Shown piece after piece: positions 54,802-64,000 of a stretch of 64,000 nucleotides of DNA (within the stretch, counting starts at the first letter, position 1; every line of letters begins with the position of its first letter). The position numbers and the translations under genes were made by a program. Origin of the DNA: Platanthera guangdongensis (taxonomy: Eukaryota > Streptophyta > Magnoliopsida > Asparagales > Orchidaceae); contig CM077162.1 of the NCBI GenBank assembly GCA_039583875.1, positions 165,931,220 to 165,995,219 on the forward strand. The letters run 5' to 3'. The notes beneath the pieces were generated by a model that made no database searches, was not told the DNA's origin, and saw nothing but the letters and a program-made list of their open reading frames with translations.

Positions 54802-54919
54802 CTAAATCAGTTTTGAAAGAAAACTCTGGTGTAAGGTTTTCTAACCTAGGTTGTGTAGTAGTTCTATCAACACTTAATATGAGCAAAGAATAAATCCAAA
54901 ACTAAGATTACTCTCATAC
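54802..54919 (-). other. Candidate spliceosomal intron at T gag-protease junction
   Basis: 118 nt on the minus strand from CAG|GTATGAG to CTGATTTAG|G, A/T-rich, with TTTTCTTTC before a CTGAT near the 3' end. Unspliced, gag ends shortly after in LDLFFAHIKC and a stop. Removing it changes frame by one and joins the gag frame (ending VIAG) in phase 1 to the protease frame beginning MVMVCGKPAH. Position and phase equal those in A. Confidence 0.65.
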
Positions 54920-56051
54920 CTGCAATAACCCTGTCCGGGTTCCGGGGCTGTGCTAAGTCCAAAGCATAAATCTGCTCCCCATTCTGCCTGCGGTCGCCTC
55001 CCTGGTAACCACGTCCTCGGCCGCGTCCTCGGCCTCCGAAATGCTGGGCCGGTGGGCCACCCCGTGGTGCTGGAGGTGGTGCCCCCCTCATAGGGCAGTT
55101 TCTCCGGAGATGTCCCACCTGGTGACAATGGAAGCACTCCGGCGGGGGATACGCCATACCCCCGGGTCACGGCATCTCCTGAATCCGGAGAGGTTGAGGG
55201 GCCAAAACCACCTGCTCTCTCGGCTCCTACCTCACCTCCTGACGAGGCTGCTCCTCTGTCCTCCTCCCATCTGGTATGGTGCCTCGTCGCTGATCATTTC
55301 GGGCCCTCCGGCCCTGATCCTCCGCTTGCCGCTTCCGGCCCCGAGTGGCGTGCCAATCATCCTCAATCCTCTTCGCCATCTCCAAAATCCGGGAGATAGG
55401 CCCGTCAGACACAAATAGCAAGGCCTCCCTCAAATCCTCTTTTAGGCCCTTATAGAATCTCTTGACGTAACCTGCTTCGTCCAGCTGGTAAGAGCCCGCA
55501 TATCGGGCCAGATGATCGAACTCTCGGTGGTACTCCACCACCGTCCTAGTGCCCTGCCTCAGCTGCAAGAACCGCTCCTCCAACTCGTCCCTGGCCGACT
55601 GTGGGACAAAGTGCTCCAGCAGCGTGGCCCTGAATTCCTCCCAAGTGATTTCTGCAATCTCCCTATCAGCAAAAGTCGTGTCCAACAGCGTCTTCCACCA
55701 TCTCTTAGCATGGGACTCCAAGCAAGATACCACCAGGGCCACCCTCTCCTCCCAAGGGCATCGTATCCCAGTCAACATCTCGTACATAACATCCAGCCAC
55801 TCCTCTGTCCGCACTGCCGACTCTGTCCCCAAGTATGATGGGGGAGAGAGTCCTCGGAAGGTGCTCATCCAGTTGGCCCCTGGGTTTGGCTGCTGGGCTG
55901 GAGCCTGCTGAGCCCGGAAGGCCTCAAGGATAGCTGTAAGGGTCTGCCCCATGTCTGACTGGAGGAAAGGTGTGGGGACCATGGGAGGTGGTGCAATGTC
56001 TGGAGTCTGCTGAGCTCCACCTTGTGGGGTGGGCTGAGCTGGGGGCTGCAA
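54920..56051 (-). pseudogene. T gag
   Basis: Proline/glutamine-rich start, capsid-type core (FRGLSPPSYLGTESAVRTEEWL, SHAKRWWKTLL, FRATLLEHFVP), and knuckle ECFHCHQVGHLRRNC. In-frame stops at about 55226 (TAG) and 55169 (TGA) separate core and knuckle. No ATG opens the frame: an in-frame TAG lies just upstream and the first in-frame ATG is at 55982. The open frame begins after TTTTGCAG, which resembles a splice acceptor. Confidence 0.85.
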
Positions 56052-56223
56052 AACGAGCTACATTAATAGGTAATCGACTCAATGCCTAATGAAAGTGGAC
56101 AATTTACATGTGATTCCCCCCATATGGGCACACCACTGCTTCCGCTGCTTAGTTTGTCCCCAAACTAAACTCGTGCGGGGGGTGACCCAGGGTTGTGGAC
56201 CGCTACTTTTTGATCGAGGTTTT

Positions 56224-56235
56224 GCTTTGATACCA
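56224..56235 (-). other. T primer-binding site
   Basis: Minus strand TGGTATCAAAGC, two bases from the 5' LTR end. A 170-bp leader (56052-56223) separates it from gag. Confidence 0.85.
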
Positions 56236-56237
56236 CT

Positions 56238-59200
56238 TGTAAGATCCCCCCCCCCTTTTTTTTTCCTTTTTGGACACCGGGGTCTTAGGCCCAGAACCGC
56301 CGTTTTGCGGTGACTCCTTCACGCCCTGAAGAGTCATCACCACAAAGCGCCGATTCTGCCGGCCAGTTCGATCACAAAAAAGTAGCAAAATAATGAAGTA
56401 AAAGTAAACCATCAGTCCACAGAGAATCACATGTCATAAGTAATATAACTCCACGAAGGGAGTGTCCACAAAAACAAACATCAGAGTAGCAAAAACGGGC
56501 TTATGCCCGGTACATCAAATCCTCACTACAAAAGATCACTCATGCGGAAGCAGAAAAACTACTCAAGGTCGAGACTCACGGTCCCGGCTGTGTGAACTCC
56601 GGAGCTAGACTGCCCCACCTCCAAGCGCACCGGTCTCTGGGGCTGCTCCTCCATGCTGGTCTCCGCGATCCCCTAAATGATGCGGTTCGAAAACCGTTAG
56701 TCTAAAAGACTAAGTCCTATCATCCCCCGCCCCTTCCCCCACGACTCCTAGGCACCGAGCGGAGAGGAAGAAAGGGGAGGACTTGAAGGTGGAGAATATC
56801 AAAAGCAGATGGCAGCGGTCCTATTCTAGCAAATTCTATAGCATAACAAGACAATAAGCTGAAATATGAAAAGTAACCTTTACTTATGTGAAAACACATA
56901 AGCCAAGGGGTCTTCTGCAAGGCTCCCATCGTATAAAAAGTCCCATACCAATTTATACGTTGGGGTGTCGGTTATCAACAACAGTGGATATATATATCAA
57001 AAATTAACCTTAATTTATAAGCTTGCCCACACAAGCTTATAGACCAAGGGGTCGTTTTGCAGGTCCTAAAGTATAAGCGTCTCATTCCACTTATACTTTA
57101 GGTGTCAAGGTTAAGGGTAACGATTATGCTATGACATGCAAGTGGGTATGATGGACATGCAAGTGCAACTCACACACCCGACTCTGTGCACACAGACCTT
57201 TAGTTCCCCCTTTTTGGAGCCGTAATCTCCCAGGATACCTCCGTAGTGGCAGACGGAAGCGGTGGGTTGGGCCTCGCCCACCTCTAAACCAGTAAAGCAC
57301 TACCGGTCAGACCTATCGTACGCCTTAACGCTTGGTGCACGAAGCGGACTCCTGCGTACTCTTGCCGGCTGGCGCACCGGACTTCTGATGGCGAAGTGTT
57401 AACCACACTTGCCGAGTCAACGTATTGGCGTCGGTGCATCGACCCTCCAATACCGAAGACCCACCACCTTAATTTCCTTTCCTGTTATGCACATGCAAAT
57501 TAGCGTAATCAAGAATCGAGGCGAAGCTCCCCGGACCAACACGTCCGACTCAAACAATCGAGCCGAAGCTCCCCGGACCCAAAGTCCGCCTTTTAACCAT
57601 CCGAGCCGAAGCTCCTAACCAACATCTGGTGCCATCAGTGTTGTGGAATGTGCAACCCTAATTACTAAGTTACTCCTTTCAGTTTGTTAAACAGTTTACG
57701 TTAACCCAGGACTGCCCCCGGTATTCCCTGTGAAGGGCTCTCAAGGGGCACTAGGAACTGTGTTGGGATTACGCCCAACGTTCCCTTTCGCAAGGTACTT
57801 ATTTTATTATTGGTTGATTCCCTTACCCATTATTTCTCATATTTCGATATGCTAATCCTAGGGTAATTTGACTCCAACTCTCCTTGGGTAGGACGATCTT
57901 TCGTCGGACCCGAACGCCTATAAACCTAGACAAAACCACACCCTACTCACTCATCTTCCATAGATGCAGCCCATTCCACTTGTCCTTACAGCAACCCATC
58001 AAGACCATCATACGTGCCCTAATTCACATCCAAATGAAATCCTGCAGTTTTGCTATATGTAGACCACTTAAACTACATGACTCGTAAAAAGGGAAGTACA
58101 TGAAATACTCATCCAGTACCCTTATGATAATTATTAGAGGGCTAAAAAGATATTTTAAGCATAAATCCAGAAATCCATAATTTTCCTAATTTGTCTGATA
58201 ATTAATTTATTTATTCTAGTGTCCCAAAAGGCCCAGGTTTGAACATGAAGTACCATTTTCAGACAAGATAATAATCCACTAAATTTATGATAATTACAAA
58301 ATGCCTAATAAACTCTAAATCCTAAGTCTTCCAGTTTTTCAGCAAGGTTTAGGCCTTTAAATTTAATTTCAAAGATGCCCCATAATAAGTCATTTTAAAA
58401 GATTCTAGAGAAAATATACCTCCAAAAATTCAGAGAAAATTCAGGGATGATTGTGATGGACTACAAGTACCCTAGAAAAAGTTTCATAATTTATCATTTG
58501 GAAATAAGGCTATATTTGATTTTCTTATGAACTTTCTAATTTAAGGGTTAATGAACAAAGTATGCTAATCAGTCATCAAATATTTCCACAAAAATTCCCA
58601 TATGATAACATTGAGCTAAAAGCACTATGCAGTAAGTTTCATGATTTTTCAGTAAGTAATGGCCTCTGACAAGAATTATTTAATATGTAATCAAAATAAA
58701 GCACTTGTGAAGTAGATGCCCTAAATAGATATCAAAAAATTCTAACAAAATTCATACAAGATTATTATAACCTAAAACTAACTCTGCCCATGTTTCATAC
58801 CCTCTCTATGGGCAGTGAGACCACAATAGCCAAAATATTAATTAGGGCATTACTATTGATTACAAATGAAGTGCTATAAACATTGTCCAAAATTCCTCAA
58901 GTAAATTATCAGAGGCTCAAAATACCCTAATCCCCTCACTACCCAAATTTGGTTAAGTTTCAAGATGTTTAGCTAACCTAAACTTACACTACAAGTTTTA
59001 GGTCCTAAGCTAGGGTTAGGGTTTTGGGGCCCATATCCTTTTCAAAATTAGCTAATATTTTTAACAGAGGGTTCTATATATCCTAGGAACCTCCTTGCAA
59101 AATTTGGAGTTCATCCAAGGTGTTTAGGACTCACACCCTTCACAAGGCCAAAAGGTCCCTCCTTAGGGTTTGACCTAGGAACTTAGGGCAAATCTATTCC

Positions 59201-61505
59201 TCACTGTCCCATATTCCATAGGGAGGTGATAAGTGCCCTAACAAGTCAGTGGCCCAAATTTCAGCCTCTGTTGAGGTGATTTGGTCACTCAAAATCAAAA
59301 GTGCAACTTTTGACCAAAATGCCCTTTTTAAGGTATAGTTAGGGTTGGGTCAAAACCTATTCAAAACACATCCAACTTAAATGAAATTTTATACAGATAC
59401 CTAAAATGAACCCAGGGACCACTCACCAAAATTTGGGAGGGTTTGGGGGTGTTTAGGGCACCTAGTTAATTTATTTAATAATTATTAAATGTTTACAAAA
59501 ATTATAGAAATATTTTCTCCAAAAATTCCCATTTTTGGACAGGCCCTAGGTATAGCTAGGATAGACTCCCCATCAAAATTTCAACTGATTGGGCTAGGGG
59601 TGAAGTGTGGGCACTCAGTTTAATGGCTGCCTAGCCCTAAGGGTATGTCCCACCAAAATGGGTGCCCTGATCAAACCAGGAGCCTAAATTGGTTCAAACC
59701 AATTTTAAAATAAAGTAGACAGAAAGGGCTACAAATCATGTGTTGATCATTTTCTCATACAGAGCCTCTAACTATTTTTAAATATTTAAAACATTAAATG
59801 ACAAAAGTGTGACAGAATGAAATAAATAGAATTAATTTCCTATAGTTTAATCCTGATGCAGCACGAATCTTGGCGCAGGGATCAACGGCATCTGGTCATC
59901 GTCTTCGCTGAGCCGACGGCTGCGATTCGTCCCGCCTGGAGCGATTTCCAAGCCTTGCCGCCGGCGATCCAGCCCCTTCCCCGGCCGGCCACCGCCACCA
60001 ACACCTCCGTTGAGGTGGTGGCTATCGCCAGGCGGCGGCTCCGCCGCCGGAGAGGCGTTTTCCGGCGGATATAGTAAGAGGATTTCTTGCCGAAACCAGG
60101 AGAAATCCAGGATTGGATCGGGCTCAATTGAGCCCGAAACTTAAGCCTAAATAATCCTAAGATCTACCCGCGGGTTAAGGAGAGGAGGAGGACCTTCCTG
60201 GCGGCCTGGATGCGTGAGGAGCGGCGGGATGCCATTGACGACGGCGGCGGCGCTCGGCTTCTGCAACTGCACAGTGGAATGGCTCGTCTCCTCCAGGTAA
60301 ACGCTCTAAAATGATCCCCCTGGCTCCCTGAAGGTGTTTAAATGGCAAACGGGGGAGGGGGAAGGCTGGTTCTTCAATGGCCATTAACACCATTAAAGGT
60401 GTGGCTCGGGTTGTGTGGAGGGGGGCTGAACCCACCCCTTGGTGGCCGGGAAACGGCTGGAATCAACTCCTCTCCCCTAGAGGAGTTGATTACAGCCATA
60501 ATTGGTGGCTGTTAGCCTTCCTTGGCCGGCCTCTCACTTCCCCTTCCTCTTCCTCATTTTCTCTCTCCTCCATTATCATGGAGAGGAGCTCCTTTCTCTC
60601 TCCTAGTCACCTCTGGTTGACTAGTCAACCTCACAAGCTAAATGCAGCACACTTGATTATGATGGTCATGGGAATGGGTTTAGCCTAAGGGAGAAGTGGC
60701 TTGAGCTTGGGTTAGCCCTTTTTGAGCTAAGTTTGACTTGTCCCAAATGAGGGTTGACCTGGTCAATTTGACCATCTAGGTTGACCCCATTGGATTTTTA
60801 GTGGCCCATTGGTCTCCTTTAAGGTCTAGGGTTACTTGAGTAGGGTTGGTTGGGCCTCTTGGTGGTCTCATGTCCCTTGGCAAGGGCACTTTGACCATCT
60901 AGGGCTAGAGTTGACTTGAGTCAACATGGCCAATTGGGTTGACCCTTATGGGTCCTGGGTGACCCATTGGCCTCCCTTAGGGTCTAGGTAGGGTTATGTA
61001 GGGTTACCCTGTACTTTGGAGGTCACATACCCTTAGTAAGGGTACTTTGACCAGGTTAGGGCTTGAGTTGACTTGGGTCAACCTGGCCTCTAGGGCTGAC
61101 CCCAATGTGTCCTTAGGACCCATTGACCTTACTTTAGGGTTAGGAGGGCATAGGTGGGGTCCTCTAGGCTAGGAGTAGGTCAGTTGACCCTAAGTAGGCT
61201 AGTTTGACCCATTTAGGGCTAGGGATGACCTTGGTCAACTGGGCCTCTTGGGTTGACCCTAATGGGTCCTTTGGGCTCTAATGGGCCTCCAAGGTATTAG
61301 GGGTGCTGTGGTAGGGTCTTGGGGTTAAGGTGTAGCCCATGGTTATCCTAAACCATTGTTCAGAGTTCTACTATTTGCAGACCATGATGATCTCCCACCT
61401 TTTTGTCCCCTATCTCCTGGCCCATTTCTGGCTTCCTAGGGTTTGTCATGACCTAGTCATGGCCAAAACCATTCTTAGGGGTCTAGCTGGAAATGGGATG
61501 TTACA
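56238..61505 (-). repeat. T 5' LTR
   Basis: 5268 bp. In the first 370 aligned bases I count five substitutions against the 3' LTR, so the pair is roughly 1 percent diverged. Hairpin cluster at 56883-57102. Confidence 0.95.
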
Positions 61506-61860
61506 CCGGCGGTCTCCGCGACTTCCACTTGCCGCTTCACTAGAGCAAGACCAAGGCAACTGCCAAACCGGTCTGCCGAGCTCCAGTTCTTCAGTCCGCT
61601 TCATGCCGGACTCCGCGGATAGCATTTCTATCCGCCCGGTTACTTCCTGGGAGTCAACCGCCTGCTGAGCATAAACTAGTCTGTCAGACCGCTGTTGTTG
61701 TCCTCGTAGTCCGTGCGAACAGACCGCCCAGGCCGCCACAGAGCAAACCGCCTGCAACATCCCTGCCGACTTAGCAGTCCGCCATCCCTGTCTGCGTAGT
61801 CCGCGCGGATAGGTTGCCCAAGCCTTCCATTCACCCACTTTCACTTCACAAGTTTCAACA

Positions 61861-62606
61861 GAGTCGACACCAGACAGAAAGTGTCGACACATACAGGTTA
61901 TGTCGACACTCAATGAAGAAAAGTCCAGTAAAGCTGTGTCGACACTTAGCAGCAGTGTCGACACCTATAGGAACTTTGTCTACATCGGAAAGTGTCGACA
62001 CTTGGAGGTTGTGTCGACACTCAGCAAAAGTCAGCAGAGTCTAAGTATAAGTGTCGACATAATGAAGTATGTGTCGACACACAGCAGAAGACTCAACACA
62101 TGAAGAAAGTGTCGACATAATAAAGAATGTGTCGACACTCAGCTGAAGACTCAATACAAGAAGAAAGTGTCGACACTAGGAGGCTGTGTCGACACTCAGC
62201 AAAGTTCAATAAATTCTAAGTATAAGTGTCGATACAAAGGAGATGTGTCGACACTCAGCTAAAGTCTCAACAAAAGAAGAATGTGTCGACACAAGGAGCA
62301 GTGTCGACACCCAGCAAGTATCAACACAGAAGGCATGTGTCGACACCAAGAAGATGTGTCGACACTAAACAAGATCAACATAAGAAGATGTGTCGACATA
62401 AAGGAGTTGTGTCGACACTTACACAAAATCAACTAAGTACTGAAGAATAAGGAGTTGTGTCGACACACAATATCAGTGTCGACACATGATGAAGAAGCAG
62501 TGTCGAGAAGAAATTTCTACAACACAAGGAGTTGTGTCGACACCTTGAAGGCTAGTGTCGACACTTAGTCTACTTTTGTCGACACTTAGTCTATAAGTGT
62601 CGACAC
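61861..62606. repeat. GTGTCGACAC array in S2 LTR, second piece
   Basis: A large array of GTGTCGACAC palindromes, often in pairs about 25 bp apart alternating with CAGC(A/T)AAAGTC or CAACA-type spacers. It is longer than in S1. Confidence 0.93.
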
Positions 62607-62763
62607 TTAAAGACAGACTGTCTCGACACTTTCAGACAGTTACAGATATTTCAAGAAGTGACTGGATGACATGACAGCTGCCATTCAAGCCGGTCTACTG
62701 CAACTGTCAGAGATGTCAAAAAGCTGTTAGGAACCAGATCAGCCGGTCACCATGAAGAAGGCC

Positions 62764-62771
62764 TATATATA
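62764..62771 (+). promoter_or_regulatory. S2 LTR TATA box
   Basis: TATATATA within GGCCTATATATAGGCC, a 16-bp palindrome, at the place of the S1 TATA box. Confidence 0.6.
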
Positions 62772-63644
62772 GGCCTATTCTGTCAACAGAAGGAGATGAT
62801 CAACACATCAAAGTGATTCACACAAGATCTAGCTATTCATTGAAGAATCAATTCAAGTGAAGATCTAAGAAGTTGGAGAGAGAGAGCTCCTTCCAAGAAG
62901 ACAGCCGTTGGAACCAGGCTGTGAAGAAGGTTTCAGATCAAGGTCTGATTCTTAAGTTACAGTGATTGAAGATCAGCTGCAGAGAGTATCAACCCTATTG
63001 TGTTCTACATTCAAGAAGCTTTGAAGAAAGCCAAGTGTGGTTGATCTCAGTAGAGTTCTTCCAACAACTCATCAAGAACCTGTCAACTCTTCTCTCTATT
63101 CAGAGTTGTAGGTATATACTTTGTATTCTTTATATCTTATAGGATCCTTAGGGATCTGAGTTGTAAGCCTGTAATTATAAAGGCTGAGTGGTAGGTCCTG
63201 TGTGCCTGAGTGTAGGAGATCCATATCTCTGAGTGTAGGCCTTGTGGCAAAGTGTAGGCCTTGTGGCTGAGTGTAGGCCTTGTGGCTGAGTGTAGATCTT
63301 TGGAGAAGAATGAGTTGTAGGGCCTTGGGCCCGAGCTGTAGGAACCATTTGGGGTTCTGAGTGTAAGATCTGAGGATCTGAGGAATAGTGGAGGAGTTTG
63401 GCCGAATCTAGTACACTACTAGATAGGCGAAGGGGGAAAGTGGATGTACCCAAACCTTAGGGAACCACTATAAATCTGTGTGTTCACTGTGTGCATGTTT
63501 ATTATGTGATTGCTAATTGTTTGCTTTGAAGAAGTAATTATAAATCTGTGATATTATCTGCAATCTGCCTAAAAGTTTAAAAAAGATTTAGTCACCTATT
63601 CACCCCCCCCCCCTCTAGGTGATTAGGGTACAATTTCTTTCAAG

Positions 63645-63657
63645 TGGTATCAGGGCC
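63645..63657 (+). other. S2 primer-binding site
   Basis: TGGTATCAGGGCC lies two bases after the LTR end, matching initiator-Met tRNA with G for A at one position. Confidence 0.9.
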
Positions 63658-63753
63658 AGGTTACTCAAAAAGGACTTAACTGTCTGAGTAGATCCTGTTG
63701 GTAGATTCAGTGAAATCAAAGACAGATTCAGCATAATCAAGAAAATCAAGAAA

Positions 63754-64000
63754 ATGGGTTCAACAGAGAATCATAAGGAACTTGGATCCATGAAATTGCC
63801 CATTTGCAGAAAAGAGATTTTTGGCATCTGGAAAGAAAGGGTGAGACTATTTATGGAAGCCTCAGACCCTAGAATATATATCACAGTTAAAGAAGGGTCA
63901 TATGTGCCTATGAAGGTTTCAGTCCTGGATGCAAATCAGAGAACACCAAAGGACTTTTCTGAAATGACAAAAGAAGAGATTATTCTGGCCACCATGGACA
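63754..64000 (+). CDS. S2 gag, N-terminal part
   Basis: Open from ATG 63754 to the window edge (82 codons and one base). The motif series KLPICRKEIFGIWKERVRLFMEASDPRIY resembles the DUF4219/UBN2-type start of copia Gag, where a W...R...FI/FM pattern is usual. It forms the particle shell in intact elements. The rest, and pol, lie outside the window. Confidence 0.85.
   Translation, partial: MGSTENHKELGSMKLPICRKEIFGIWKERVRLFMEASDPRIYITVKEGSYVPMKVSVLDANQRTPKDFSEMTKEEIILATMD

Larger units (their letters stand above)
45859..61505 (-). mobile_element. T: chromovirus-type Ty3/gypsy with 5.27-kb LTRs
   Basis: 15.6 kb, ends TGTAAGACC and GATGTTACA on the plus strand, target duplication CCGGC at 45854-45858 and 61506-61510. 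LTRs of 5270 and 5268 bp flank an interior of only about 5.1 kb. The minus-strand interior holds gag, a candidate intron, and pol ending in a chromodomain-like segment. At least seven in-frame stops make it defective. The solo LTR at 15851-21098 is the same family. Confidence 0.95.
40192..61860 (-). mobile_element. C: non-autonomous Ty1/copia with nested T
   Basis: Plus-strand ends are TGTTAAAATTC (40192) and GTTTCAACA (61860), flanked by GAGTC on both sides. On the minus strand: 5' LTR (44411-61860, split by T), primer site, one long ORF, polypurine tract, 3' LTR (40192-42081). Same family as D. Confidence 0.93.
44411..61860 (-). repeat. C 5' LTR, split by T
   Basis: Pieces 44411-45858 and 61511-61860; T and one CCGGC duplication lie between. 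1798 bp when joined, with a 92-bp deletion relative to the 3' LTR at about 45066. Confidence 0.92.
39936..63642 (+). repeat. S2 5' LTR, split by C and T
   Basis: Without the nested DNA it is about 2033 bp, longer than the S1 LTR (1720 bp), mainly because of a larger palindrome array. Pieces: 39936-40191 and 61866-63642, with GAGTC duplicated at 40187-40191 and 61861-61865. Confidence 0.92.
39936..64000 (+). mobile_element. S2: Sirevirus-like Ty1/copia, 5' part
   Basis: The 5' LTR begins TGTTGGGTACTTTGG at 39936, is split by element C between 40192 and 61860, resumes at 61866 and ends TTTCTTTCA at 63642. Primer site and gag follow. The rest lies right of the window. Same family as S1. Confidence 0.92.

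Overview
The window is a piece of a flowering-plant nuclear genome, almost entirely LTR retrotransposons inserted into one another. The plant assignment rests on Ty1/copia and chromovirus Ty3/gypsy elements primed by initiator-Met tRNA (TGGTATCAGA-type binding sites), a Sirevirus-like copia with an envelope-like ORF, and an organelle-derived block carrying plastid trnI-CAU, rpl23 and rpl2 fragments. I see no ordinary host gene. Element names S1, E, D, A, F, S2, C and T are labels used only here.

Layout. 1-10312: 3' part of Sirevirus-like copia S1 (end of pol, palindrome array with TATA box, broken envelope-like ORF, 3' LTR), interrupted at 694-5454 by the very young copia E (5-bp target duplication ACCAA), which has a full pol ORF but no gag. 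10313-12059 and 23032-about 23870: organelle-derived DNA, split by copia D (12060-23031), a gag-plus-dead-integrase element that itself carries a 5.2-kb solo LTR (15851-21098). About 23870-24524: unassigned. 24525-39935: chromovirus A (5' LTR, gag, pol, polypurine tract), with intact copia F (27670-35868, target duplication GAATA) inserted in its gag. 39936-64000: 5' LTR and first gag codons of a second Sirevirus-like element, S2. The S2 LTR is split by minus-strand copia C (40192-61860, target duplication GAGTC), and the 5' LTR of C is split by minus-strand chromovirus T (45859-61505, target duplication CCGGC), which has LTRs of about 5.27 kb. The order of insertion is therefore A, then S2, then C, then T.

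How the parts may work together. F (1319-codon gag-pol, LTRs about 1 percent apart) is the only complete coding element. E lacks gag; C and D keep gag and a catalytically dead integrase but have lost protease and RT-RNase H, so all three need proteins in trans. A and T have intact frames scattered with nonsense codons.

Most interesting signals: (1) a candidate phase-1 spliceosomal intron at the same gag-protease junction in both chromoviruses A and T; (2) a cluster of four hairpins in the T-family LTR with base-pair-preserving changes between two copies; (3) an LTR-like palindrome array plus TATA box between pol and the envelope-like ORF of S1; (4) the shared, presumably ancestral loss of integrase catalysis in the C/D family with the reading frame kept; (5) CpG-rich palindromic LTR repeats in several unrelated families. 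All similarity statements come from reading the sequence and from memory of the families; no database search was run.
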